64,000 bases of DNA from Mycogone perniciosa. Taxonomy: Eukaryota > Ascomycota > Sordariomycetes > Hypocreales > Hypocreaceae. The notes beneath the pieces were generated by a model that saw nothing but the letters and a program-made list of their open reading frames with translations, was not told the origin of the DNA and ran no database searches. Shown here piece by piece: positions 25,860-37,131 of this stretch. The position numbers and the translations under genes are program-made. Location of the stretch: assembly GCA_025331125.1 (NCBI GenBank), contig JAOALB010000022.1:1-64000 (forward strand), given 5' to 3'. Positions within the stretch are counted from its first letter, which is position 1. Every line of letters starts with the position of its first letter.

Positions 25860-26297
25860 TGTGATAGTAGTATTCGAGTAGAGGTTCGATGATTCAGTCG
25901 TCGCAAAGGTAGGTAGTCGATGAAGTCTCGGAGAGAGGAATGGTTGTTTTTTTGGTGCGGAATCGTAATCGCTATATCGTCGAATGCAGTGCGCGTATAG
26001 GGCCGTTCGATGCGATTGGTAAAAACTTCCTTTGGATCTTGCAAATGAAGAATGAGAGTAGACATCTTAATCATGGACTTTTCGCGATACACATCAATTG
26101 GATCTCGTCCGGGTAAACTGATTTGCCGAATGCCCGCTCCTTCCTATTGCAACGACCCATCGCTCTCCTGCCTATGACCTCATTGGTTCTGCAACTCAGC
26201 AGAGCTTGTGAACGACTAGCTCCAACTCATAGCTTTGACTTTTACACAGACTTGGACAGAAATGCGTAACGGTTAACTAAAGGGGGGCATCGTCGCC
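25860..26297. promoter_or_regulatory. Bidirectional promoter region
   Basis: About 440 nt separate the start codons of the divergent DUF3128 gene (-) and YME2 (+), so this stretch must contain both promoters. I see no recognised operator motif. Confidence 0.55.
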
Positions 26298-29038
26298 ATG
26301 ATTCCGACACGGAGCCTTGCGTCTTTGGCCTCGCGCCGGTGCGCAAGGCCGTCAATGGCGTTATGCCGCCCGTGGCTTGCAGGGCGCATTGGATACGGAT
26401 ATGCGCCGTTGAGATATCGACCTGCGGTGCAGCAGCGCGCTTGGGAGACGACGGCGGCTACTACGTTGAATGATAAGGAAGAGAAGCCGGATGTTACGCC
26501 TTCTGAGGAGCGAGAGAGCGGACGGTTTGACGTAAAGTCAAACGAATCCATTCTCTTCTTTGACAGTGAGAGAGCGCCTCAGATTCTCGTGGTGATGAAA
26601 TGGGGTTGGATGATTCTAATGATGTGTGTGAATTGGCAGACATCTTCCCGCTCAAGCTTAGCATGGTTTTGACGAATCGTTCGGAGACGGATCAGCAATT
26701 GACGGAGTTGTTGCGGCGCTTTAATAACTCTTCGCTTGGGATCATGGATCCTATTCAATTGGTTAAGAGGGCGATACCTGATAGCCTGCCCATTAAAGTG
26801 ACGGAGATTCTGCCGCGGCTGAAAGATGGAGGAGCGTTTGTCAAGTTCCGGTATGATGCCAATCTCAATCCGTCAGAGATTGAAGGTGAGTTATGGATAT
26901 CCAGGTACCACAGGAGACATTGCTTCGCTAACTAGGACTCGGTAGCCACACTCTTGAAGAAGTTGAAAGATGAACCTATAAAACCATGGTTTAATCCTTT
27001 CCGAGGCATTAAAGCTCGTGTTGTCCGCGGAACGCCTTGGCTGGAAGATCTCTATCGGTATCCCTCGCCTCTTCTTATGGTCGAGTTCGTCCCCCCAGAG
27101 CCGGGTGCCACTCCAGAGGAACTCCCTGAGGAGATTCTCTACAGCTTGTTCCGCAAATATGGCAAGATCGCCGACATTATCCCCCAACCTACAGACTCCA
27201 AAGTTACGCCACGATATGCGCAGATAGGTTTCCCGCTGATGCGAGATGCCATTATGGCGAGGAACTGTATGCATGGCTTTGTCCTCGGCGAGGCTCAAGG
27301 CGGTGGCAAGAACGGCACGAAGCTCCGGCTGTCGTATGTGAAGCGCGTCAAGGCGCATAGCTTATGGAATTGGTTGACTTCGCACCCGCGCATTGTCATT
27401 CCGATTGTTGCCGCTCTTATTGCGGGCGTTTCAGTCGTCATCTTTGACCCTATCCGGGTATTCTTCATCGAGATGCACGTACAACACTCCCTGCGGTTTA
27501 CTAATTGGAGGATTTATAAATGGCTGAAGTCACAAACGAACAGCTTCTCTTTTGGCAAAAAGAAGGCGCATGTTGAAGGCCTGGATACCATCTGGAGACA
27601 CCGTCGGGACCTTATCGACCAGCTGCAGAGCTGGCTTGATGGCAACTCAGACACTTTCATCGTGGTCACAGGTCCACGAGGCTCTGGAAAGGTGGAGATG
27701 GTCATGGATCAAACCCTGAGTGGGCGCAAAAACATCCTGCTGGTCGACTGCAAACCCATAATTGAAGCCAATGGCGAGGCGGGCACTATCAAGAGACTGG
27801 CTGCGGCAGTTGGGTATCGACCAGTGTTTTCGTGGGCCAACAGCATAAGCAGTTTGATCGATCTTGCTGTCCAGGGTACAACTGGCGTCAAGGCTGGGTT
27901 CTCTGAAACTCTGGAGTCTCAACTTAACAAGATTCTGCACACTACTGCTACGGCTCTTAAACTTGTTGCTGTTTCCGGGCGGTCCAAGCTGGACAAGGAC
28001 GCAAATCTCTCCGAAGATGCTTACCTCGAGGCACACCCGGAGCGGCGACCTGTCATTGTTATCGACAACTTCCTCCACAAGAATGAGGAGTCAAGCCTCG
28101 TCTATGACAAGATTGCGGAGTGGGCAGCAACGGTTGTGCTGAACAAGATTGCTCACGTGGTGTTCCTCACTAACAACTCGACGTACTCAAAGTCACTCAC
28201 AAAAGCCATGCCGGACAGGGTCTTCCGTACTCTTTCTCTGGGTGACTTGGATCCCGATTTGGCAAAGAACTTTGTCATCAGTCGACTGGAGGAAGACTTG
28301 AAACGTGATGCCCAGGAAAAGGAAGAGGAGGGAACAGAGGAAGCGAAGCCGCTGAAGAGGCCTAATCTCAGCGGACTGGACGCGGGCATTCGGACGCTTG
28401 GAGGCCACTTGACGGATCTGGAGTTCCTCGCTCGACGACTCAAGGCGGGACAGACACCCAAGGAGGCTGTTGAGGAGATTGTTAATGAGAACGCCACAGA
28501 CATTGTCAAGATGTACCTCCTCGGCTGGACGGGCGAAGGGGGTAAGAAATGGTCCACACAGCAAGCATGGCACCTGATCAAGGCCCTGGCTGAGAACCCA
28601 TCACTCCGCTACCACCAGGTTCTCCTCACCCCGACGTTTGCCTCGTCTACCACCACCTCTGCCAGTAACGGTGAGGCCGCTATCGAGAGCCTCGCCAGCA
28701 CAGAGCTTATTTCCGTAAAGACTCATCGGGGACGTCCGCAGGTGATCACCGCAGGCAAGCCGCTCCATCAAGCAGCCTTTGGCGTCCTCGTCCGAGACCG
28801 CGTTCTCCGGGCCAAGATGGACCTAGCCGTGCTGAGCGAGATGGTCAAGGTAGAAGCCAAGAGCATCGGGTTGGTTGAGACTGAACTCCAGCTGCTCAGT
28901 GGGCTGCCGAGGCATACGGGCCAGACGGCAGGGAGGGGGATGTATTTGCTTGATAAGTTGGATGTGAGCCAGAGGAAGATTGCGCAGTTGGAAAGGGAGA
29001 TGGATGCGCTGAAGAAGATTTTGAGCGAGGAGTATTGA
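26298..29038 (+). CDS. YME2: Mitochondrial inner-membrane protein Yme2/Rna12
   Basis: Inner-membrane protein that affects mitochondrial nucleoid structure and mtDNA escape. Exons 26298-26565, 26640-26885 and 26946-29038 encode 868 aa, near the yeast length (850). The arginine-rich N-terminus is a likely mitochondrial presequence. The family block FFDNIFPLKLSM is created only when intron 1 is removed. An RNA-recognition-like region follows (PLLMVEFVPPEP onwards, about residues 200-295), then one transmembrane segment (about 318-340, IPIVAALIAGVSVVIF). The large RNA12 domain has a P-loop-like GPRGSGKVEM near residue 413 and the strand PVIVIDNFLHKNEE. The C-terminal end is a short coiled coil (SQRKIAQLEREMDALKKIL). 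The first degenerate copy of the dispersed short repeat begins only 2 nt after the stop codon. Confidence 0.93.
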
Positions 29039-29039
29039 T

Positions 29040-30030
29040 GGAACTCTGGAGGGGCATTGCAGTATGTCCACAAGGAACTGCTCTGTATGCTCCGATCGTA
29101 ACTCTGGAGAGACTAAAATTGCAGTGCAGAGCCAACCCGCCAGTAGTCGGATCAACTCAAACTTTGGACTTTGTATAGGTATCCACAAGTAATGCGACAC
29201 GTAGCAATACTCCGTACTCCGTACTCTCTGTCAAGATAATAGAGCTCTAGAGAGGCTAAAATTGCAGTGTAAGCGTGCCAGGTGGAGTTATTTCTGTAAC
29301 ATGGTCGCATAACCTCAGGCCAATTATCCATCCGCGCAGATACATTAATATATGAATGTAGAGGCTGAGCAGTACATCCCAAAGAGGTGGGAATTCAGTA
29401 TGCATACCAAGTACTTCGTACGGAGTACTCTACGGAGTATATGCTCTCCTAATTCTTACACCTCACTTTCTGACTCAACCTTTGTGCTTCATATATCCAC
29501 AAGTGCAACGCGTAGCAGTGTGCACTCTCCGTCAAGATAATAGAGCTCCGGAGAGGCTAAGATTGCAGTGAACCGCCACTTCAAGTGACTTCCTCTTTTG
29601 CGCTGGCTAAGCAGTACATCGATAAAAAGTACTCCGTAGGATAATGCAATATATGGAAGTACTTTTTGTTCTCTAAACAGAACTCTGGCGAGGCTAAAAT
29701 TGCAGTGCACGACGACTACTTGTGAGTGGCGATGCAGATAGATAGTCTAAGATGATGGAACTCTGGTGAGACTAAAATTGCAGTGTCATTACATTAGTCT
29801 GGTTGCCTTACTTGCATTGTCTATGGAGGTACTTCGTACTCTAGTCTCCGGAGTGACTAAAATTGCAGTGCAGAGCCAATCACAAATTCAGCCGACTTAA
29901 CCTTTGTACTTTATACTCCGTATAGGTATCCACAAGTAATACGGAGTACGAAGTACTTCGTACAACACGTAGCAATACTCTGGTGAGATAATAAGCTCTA
30001 CCTCAGAGAGAGGCTAAAATTGCACTGCAA
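29040..30030 (+). repeat. Left array of dispersed 28-bp repeat, 8 copies
   Basis: Eight copies of a short sequence with consensus ACTCTGGAGAGGCTAAAA running into TTGCAGTGCA lie on the + strand. They start near 29040 (degenerate), 29100, 29244, 29544, 29680, 29758, 29845 and 30003. The core GCTAAAATTGCAGTG is nearly constant (G for A at one place in one copy, one CACTG for CAGTG). Some copies are embedded in a longer unit of about 170-180 nt: 29099-29272 and 29847-30028 also share CAGAGCCAA, a GGTATCCACAAGTAAT box, a CACGTAGCAATACTC box and a GATAATA box. A partial third copy is at about 29455-29571. TACTCCGTA palindromes are interspersed. Three further copies lie at 37569-37795. No open frame is conserved between copies, so this looks like a non-coding element. 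Confidence 0.85.
29411..29441. repeat. TACTTCGTA/TACGGAGTA palindrome cluster
   Basis: Contains GTACTTCGTACGGAGTAC followed after two bases by a second TACGGAGTA. It lies between copies of the 28-bp repeat; further members of the same palindrome family are at about 29198-29216, 29635, 29828, 29920 and 29940-29962. Confidence 0.8.
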
Positions 30031-30140
30031 ACCGGATCTATACCCGGAGGCTTGAGACTGAGGGGGAAGTCGACTAAGGCTGGGAGGGCAGAAAAAGCCG
30101 GGATAGGCATGAAACTCTGGGACACCTATTTTCTTCACAT

Positions 30141-30215
30141 CTGATATTAATAAAATTAATTAATAAATATACATGAATTCATTGTTATATAGAGATATTA
30201 ATTACTACTTTTCTG
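30141..30215. other. AT-rich block
   Basis: About 75 nt made almost only of A and T, between the left repeat array and the kinase-like gene. TA-rich DNA of this kind in an ascomycete is compatible with repeat-induced point mutation, but the block is too short to prove it. Confidence 0.5.
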
Positions 30216-30493
30216 GCCATACACCGCAGTTACCTGTACCGTAAGCGCCGATGTGAGGCTTCCATGGGTCACCACGTCCATGTTAGAGAATTAAAAATAG
30301 CAATAACTTACCCAAGGGCGTGTTGTGTTAGGAGATGTGACTGCTTGACTCCTCTGGTCTGAAGCGGGCATTTCGAGACTAAAAGAAGCAGAGATCCGAA
30401 GCTGTTCGCCTCTTCTACACGCCGTGATCTCAGAACGTCAACCACTTAAAGGCACCACCTACTTCATGCATACCAGTCCTAGAACACAAGCCG

Positions 30494-31275
30494 ATGATGT
30501 CTGGCGATTCTCCTAACCTTCAGCTGCTTCAGGCAAGCGTTGATCCAGATGACGAAAGCGAGTTCCGTCTTCTCGTTGACAACAAACACGTTAAATACAT
30601 CACCATCGACGCTGGCCTGTTTAGCCGAGATGACATGTGCTTCGCACCATCTCTCTTCTCCCTGCTCCCACCCTTTCCACCTAGCAACTGGAATGTTGGT
30701 CGTATCTCACGAGATCCTACGACAGGAGTCGTTGACTTTTCTGCCGTCTCAAGAACACAACTCCCAGGAATCACGAACATCTGGCATCCCACTCAGATCG
30801 ACCACTTGGAGCTTCATATGGTACAAAAACTTCGCTCTAACGTCTATGAAGCTACCTGCCCCCGTTTCAGTTCATCAGTGATCGCAAAATTTGCCCGATT
30901 TCCATGGGAGATACCTCAATTAGAAGCGGAGGCGACAGCCTACGAATGGATAGAGGGCCACCATATTGGACCAGATTTTCTCGGTTACCTGACCGAGGAA
31001 GGGAGAGTTATTGGGTTCATCATTTCCCACATCGCTGACAGCCGTCATGCTACACCGGAAGATTTCACCCTATGCCATTGCGCTTTGTCAAAATTGCACC
31101 AGTTGGGGATCACGCATGGGGATATTAACAAGCATAATTAACTCTAATTGATTTCGACAGCGCTTCACGAGCGGCCAGTGCAAAAGAACTAGAAGGGGAG
31201 CTTCACGCCCTGGCAGACCAGTTACGGGATATGTCTGGAAGGGGAGGTCGAGTGGTTGAAACTAGGTCAAGTTGA
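30494..31275 (+). pseudogene. Broken kinase-like gene (fungal phosphotransferase-type)
   Basis: The first 215 codons match a fungal family of protein-kinase/aminoglycoside-phosphotransferase-like proteins: SNWNVGRISRDPTTG, the lysine-bearing VIAKFARFPWEIPQ, EAEATAYEWIEGH and the catalytic loop HGDINKHN. A stop follows at once. The metal-binding segment TLIDFDSASRA, and the following LRDMSGRGG, resume in another frame about 10 nt later and run to a TGA at 31273. About eight residues expected between the two parts are missing and the frame differs, so a small deletion or frameshift has broken the gene; no intron of plausible length or splice signal fits. Many database entries call this family alpha-galactosidase A, which I believe is a misnomer and is unrelated to the GH27 genes further right. 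The gene sits inside the repeat-bracketed island next to the NLR. Confidence 0.65.
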
Positions 31276-31344
31276 AGTATGCAAGGAGAATTGCAATAGA
31301 ACTCCTATGACAGGTAGAAATGCAAGCATGACCATCCGCTATGA

Positions 31345-31626
31345 CAACTATTACCCGCGCAACGCGACAACCGCATCTACAGCCTCAAAATTGATGCCTA
31401 TAAAGGCAATCGGGCATAGCATCTGCCATCTCAGCGGCGGGGCCTGGACCTCGGAAGGGTTTTTGACATCGTTGTCTGTTTGTTTGCTACGGCTGAAGGA
31501 AGCGATGATCCCAACCGTCAGCATACCTTGGCTCTAACGATTGTGGACGGCACCGACATTACTCTGAGTGGTAGTCGGTGGGCTGTGACGGACCTGGTTT
31601 GCCTACATATTCAGGTCACTCGGTAG
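31345..31626 (+). pseudogene. Unrecognised coding remnant with internal stop
   Basis: One frame reads NRIYSLKIDAYKGNRA, then a TAG at 31417-31419, then continues through GLDLGRVFDIVVCLFATAEG and TLALTIVDGTDITLSGSRW to a TAG at 31624-31626. The amino-acid pattern looks protein-like, and the internal TAG could be a C-to-T change of CAG. I do not recognise the family. It may be the tail of a gene that has otherwise been lost. Confidence 0.3.
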
Positions 31627-31740
31627 GGAGCCCAACTCGAGTTGTAACTGATACAGATCCCAACCACAACCGTTTACCTTCTCGACATGCCTCTAGGTAG
31701 AGTCTTCGGTACTGTACACCATCTTAATCCGCAACGTTTG

Positions 31741-31880
31741 TCTATTTTTAAACCTGTAATTTATAATATTTACTAGGATTTATAGCCTATTATATACTAT
31801 AATTAATATATAGCTATAAAAGTTTAAAATATTTATATTATATAAAATATTAAACTCTTTTTTATATAATACCATAAAAT
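31741..31880. other. AT-rich block
   Basis: About 140 nt of nearly pure A/T with many TA and AATAT steps, between the coding remnant and the NLR gene. It suggests mutated repeat DNA (RIP-like), but no parent element can be identified. Confidence 0.5.
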
Positions 31881-32240
31881 GGAAATGCAATGTATCAAAT
31901 GTAGTAAAACTTAGGCGATTAGGCCAATGTGCTTTCATCGGGCATCGTTGCTTGAGCCTCGATACCCAAAGCAATTTGACAGCCAAGGAAGGCCATTGCC
32001 TGTGTCGTATGTGTAATATGGAAAAGGGCATCTGATTGCAGCATAAGTCGCTCCAATCCGTGTCCCAATTAGCATGCAGGTGGAGAGCTTGGTAAAGGAC
32101 GTCTCAACCCCTCCTTTGTCTCTGTATGCCATTCATCTGATACCTTTCCGTCTTGCTTCCTCCAAGGCTCCTTTGCCATCGATATCCTTGTTTTCTTCAG
32201 TACTGTTCTAAACGAATTCCAACGTCTCAGAATACACAAC

Positions 32241-35200
32241 ATGGCGAACTGGATACTTCCGGCCATTATCACTTTGGCGGTGATTCTGATCCCAGTGCTC
32301 ATATATCCTGCTTTTGCCAAGATTCGTCGCCGATCCTCCAGCCCCCGCCCGGATGAACTTCAAATCATCTCGAACCCTCCAGATGCCAAGTTTGAGTAGG
32401 TGATGCTTTATATCAGTGGCCAGTGTCGTCAGAAATTAACCAAGGCTACAGAATTGTCGCCGTCCATGGCTTGGGCGCGCATCCAGAATACACATGGATG
32501 TGTGACGCCACCACCAACGAGGATCCTGAAAGCTATCACCCGGGAAAGGTTCACCTTCTTCGTGATCTTCTCGAATCTGACTTTCCAGAGGCCAGGATTC
32601 TGAGCTTCGCCTACAACTGCGACTGGCTGATTGATGCTCCCGTCAAAACAGTTCAGCAAATTGGCGAAACATTACACGATACTCTGGTTCAGCGTCAGTC
32701 GACCTATCCTGTACGTAACTACGGAGGATACATTTTGAAGGCAAGACAGCTAATGGATAGCAAGGTCATTCCGAAAATTTTCATTGGTCACAGCTTTGGG
32801 GGCATAATCATCAAAATGGTAAACAAGGGCACCGTACCTCATATCTCTTCAGACTTGATCAACGCCTAACTCTATCACAGGCTTTATGCAAATCCGGGGA
32901 TTGCACCCAGGAGCTTGTGGATAATACTTGCGGCATAATCTTCCTTGGTACACCGCATCAAGGATCGGGGGCATCGATTGCAGCTTACGCCGTCGCCCGC
33001 CTGACGAGCTTTCTGGGATCTAATCCTGAAATGCCTCTTACTCTCACGAGTCATCAAAAGGAGCTCTCAGACTTGGAGGACCGCTTTATCGACTTTATGA
33101 ATCAGAAAGGCGATAGGCGACAGAGAACAGAAATTGTTCCTTTTTGCGAAACGAAACCTACTTACATGCTTGGGTGGCTTTCTCTGGGCATCATGAGTCA
33201 AGGTATCTTCCCTCTCAGTAAGGGATGTTCTAACTGTACTAGATCGTTCCCAGAGATTCAGCACGTGGAAGTCACGCTGCTAGAGCCATTCCGATTGACA
33301 CAGATCATTCTGGGCTGAATAAATGCGGTGAGAGGAACACTCAGCTGTATCGAGAACTTCAGAAGCAATTGCAAAGACTTCGACCGTATGTTGCTATTCC
33401 TCCTTGTTCACCAATACTTTCTAACTAACAAGATAGGACTACCAAGCCATCTTTGAGTAGCAATCAGCGGATTGCTCTAGAAAAGCTCAACGGGTTGGAT
33501 AGTGCTGCATTTGACAGCCATGATAATGAATACAACGCCATGTGTCTAGAAGGAACACGTCGTGAGATTATTGAACAGATCAAGCAATGGGCTTCTACTC
33601 CCGATCAAGGACAAATCTACTGGCTTCAGGGCAGGGCCGGCACTGGAAAGTCTACGATTGCCCGTACGATAGCTCGTGATCTGGATAGCGCGAAACGTCT
33701 AGCTGGAAGTTTCTTCTTCAAAAGAGGCGAAGGTGATCGTGGCAATGCCCGACGCTTCTTCATCACAATGGCAGCTCAGATGGTTTTAATGCTACCAAAG
33801 ATGGCTGAGCGCGTTCGAAATGCTTTAGAAGCAGAGCCTGGAGTTATCCACAAATCACTATGTGACCAGTTCGAGAAGCTCATCCTGGAGCCAATGAAGA
33901 TGGCCCGATGCGATCATTCAACGCCCCTCACTATTGTCATAGACGCCCTTGATGAGTGCGAAGGAGACGGAGACATCAAAAACATCATTTACCAACTCTC
34001 TCGAATGAACGCCGAAGAAAAGCTACCAATCAAATTCCTCGTAACCAGCAGATTTGAGCCTCCAATTAGACTTGGGTTTCAAGATATCCACGGGAGACAT
34101 TGAAGCATTTTTGCAACATCGGCTGAAAGAAATTCGACAGCAATGTAGAATGAATTCCGCTTGGCCGACTAAGACTCAATTCCAGCAGCTACTTGATATG
34201 GCGGACCCTCTATTCATCTTTGCGGCAACCGCATGTCGTATGATTGAAGACCATCGACGAGGCGGAGGGGCAGACGAAAGACTTAATGAAATACTGCAAT
34301 ATCAAGCTCAAGGGGAGCTGGAATCAACATATCTACCCGCCCTCAACCAGATGGTTCTTGGTCTAAGCAAAAAAAAGCATAACGAAGCAATCAAAGAGTT
34401 TAAGCTAATTGTGGGCACAATCATGACTCTCGCAAGACCTCTTTCCGCTGAGTCTCTGGCGCGCCTTCTTGGTATCGATTTGTATCGTGTTTGTGATAGA
34501 CTGGAATATCTTCACTCGGTTCTTGATATTCCGTCTAATACCAGCATCCCCGTGAGACTATTTCACGAATCCTTCCGAGACTTTCTCACCAATGCTGATC
34601 AGAAAGATACGCACGAGTTCTGGATCGATAAGAGAGAGGTTCATGAAATGCTTGCATCGAGGTGTCTTCAGGTGCTGTCAGATGGACATCTTAAAAACGA
34701 CATTTGTGGATTGGAAGAACCAGGGACAAGTTGCGACCAGATTAACCGGGAGACCATTGATACACGCCTACCATCGGAAGTGCAATATGCATGTCTGCAC
34801 TGGGTATATCACCTCAAGGAAAGCCATGGCTTGCTTGGGGATGATCATGAAGCACACGGATTTCTTCAATGCCATTTTCTCCATTGGCTTGAGGCTTTAA
34901 GTCTCATTGGTAGAGTTTCAGAGAGTGTGAAGATGATAAAAGAGCTACAGGGCTTAGTACCAGTAAGTCATCGTATCTAATATGCGTTAACCCTTGCTCA
35001 CAAGTAATAGGCTACCAACGGAATCGAAGTCGGCGCCTTCCTTCAGGATGCCGAACGATTCACTCTTTACTTTCAACCAATTATTGTGTCGGCTCCGTTA
35101 CAACTCTATATGTCAGGGCTACTCTTCTCTCCAATGAATAGTATTATTCGACAGACATTCCAGAAATATGCACCTAAGTGTGTAATCAAGGATTCGTGGC

Positions 35201-37131
35201 CTAATCCGGATTGGAGTCCATGCCGGCAAATCCTTACAGGTCACGCAGGGGCTGCAAACGAAGTGGCATTCTCTATGGACGGCCAGCGGATCATATCCGG
35301 ATCATCGGATCATACGATTAGGATTTGGAACGCTGGTACTAGTGTTTGTATGCAGACACTAAAGGGCCATACAAACGCCGTAACCTGTGTTGCCTTTTCA
35401 GCGAATGAGCAACGTGTCTTGTCAGGTGCATATGATCACACAGTCAGGATCTGGGATGCTGAAACGGGGTCTTGCTTGCGGGTCTACGATCACGAGAATG
35501 ATATGATCGTGTCAACTGCGTCATCAGCTGATGGCCACTGGATTGCATCGGCTTCATATGATAGCACAATTAAGGTCTGGGATGCGAATACACACGCTTG
35601 CATACAAACATTCAAAGGCTGTGAGGCAATGGCATTAATTGCATTTTTGGATAATGAGAAGCGACTTATATCAGTTGACTTGTATGGCGAAATCAAGAGT
35701 TGGAATGTCAATACGGGTGCCTGTGTGCAAACTTGGGATATCCACAAGGGAAAAACGTCATGGTTCATTGCGGACTCGTGTGCGCTCTCGACGGACCAGC
35801 GACTAGTGGCGTTTGCTTATTACGGAGAAGAGCATGTGATCTGGAATACCAATACAGACACTTGCGAACTAAAGCTTCAAAGCGACGAGTCATCATTCGG
35901 TCATTCAATTGCGTTTTCATCGGATGACCAGCGGGTCATAATGGCTGATCAACAAGGGAATATTAGGATTTGGGATGTTACGACAGGCAAGCATCTGGAA
36001 ACGCGAAGAGAAAGTACTGAGGGTACTTCGTCGATTACGTTTTCGCCTGATGGTCAGCGTATCGCATCGGGTAATCGAGATGGCATTGTTAGGATTTGGG
36101 ATGCAACTAGTGAAAGTCTCACCATCCCTCCGGTGTCGATTGCGACCGACGAAATTCTCGGGGAGATAATGTTGTCGACAGATGGCAAATGGGCTATATC
36201 AATGTCGCAAGACTCGGGCAGCTACACAATCAGGATATGGGATGCAGAAACTGGGGCTTGCATACTTACACAGCATCATGACGACGTTCCATTCGGCAAT
36301 GAAAGCTGTTTTTGCAGTGTGTTTTCTACAGATGGCCAGTGGATTGCATATTCCATTGGCAACCTACTGACGATCTGGGACTTTCACACGGAAACTCGTA
36401 AGCAATCGCTAAGCGGCCATGAATGGGGCATTACAGAGATTGCCTTTTCAACAGACAGCAAGCGAGTTGCGTCCCAGTCACAGTACTGGGAAATCAAGGT
36501 TTGGGATGTTAGTGAGGGGGTTTGCATTGGAACATTCACGACCAACATTGATGAAGCATCAATTGCGTTCTCCGCGAATGGTCAGCGTATTGTATCGGTG
36601 GAGGAACACGCCCGCATTGTGATCTGGGATGTCGACACGGGTGATTGCCTACAAACACTCGAGCATGGTGGAAAATATGTATCTTCGGTTGCGCTCTCGG
36701 CAGACAATCAGTGGTTGGCAGCCCTAGTGGCGATGCCGGAACCTGACGGGGAACATAACTGGCCACGGGAAGTTCGGATTTGGAATTTCGATACGGGTAC
36801 CTGCGTGCAAATAATCCGTATGCAGGGTTATGTTTCTGAACTGAGATTCGACCCGACAACGAATTCTCGTCTCATCACCAGCAAAGGAACCCTAAACTTA
36901 CGTCTAACGTCTGATGATAATCAGGTCCAGCCCGCCGAGTTTCATTCAACGGGCAATAGCCACTCCTCCAACCAACCCCAGCTAGAGATTGATGGTCAGT
37001 GGGTTCTAAATGATAAAAAGAAAGTACTTTGGTTACCTTCTGATTATAAAGTGTATGGATCGGATGTGGTTGGGAATAAAATGGTTATTGCTTCTGGTTT
37101 GGACCGTGCATTATTTATAGAGTTTTTGTAA
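32241..37131 (+). pseudogene. SesB-type hydrolase-NACHT-WD40 NLR, apparently damaged
   Basis: Fungal NLR-type receptor candidate. The order is: a hydrophobic N-terminus (MANWILPAIITLAVILIPVL), an alpha/beta-hydrolase domain (IVAVHGLGAHPEYTW, nucleophile elbow GHSFGG, IIFLGTPHQGSG), and a NACHT NTPase (P-loop GRAGTGKST near 33640, FFFKRGEGDRG, Walker B IVIDALDECEG). A helical region follows, then about 12-13 diverged WD40 repeats to 37131. Clear introns are 32819-32880, 33386-33436 and one from about 34962. Three problems appear. The first exon meets TAG at 32397 and only a poor 43-nt intron avoids it. The expected intron at 33193-33242 begins ATGAGT instead of GTGAGT. Near 34080 the NACHT frame (LVTSRFEPPIRLGFQ) ends and resumes in another frame at GDIEAFLQHRLKEIR, with about 15-20 family residues missing. 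Such proteins act in heterokaryon incompatibility or cell death; the lesions suggest a pseudogene, although the WD40 part is fully open. Confidence 0.7.

Noticed and set aside
29040..30030. CRISPR-like array
   Set aside because: Spacing between copies is irregular and the copies are nested in longer duplicated units. The genome is clearly eukaryotic and no cas-type gene is present.
30494..31141. Naming the kinase-like gene alpha-galactosidase A and adding it to the GH27 cluster
   Set aside because: The visible motifs (HGDINKHN, LIDFDSA) are those of a kinase-like fold, not of a glycoside hydrolase. The database name is, as far as I know, a propagated error.
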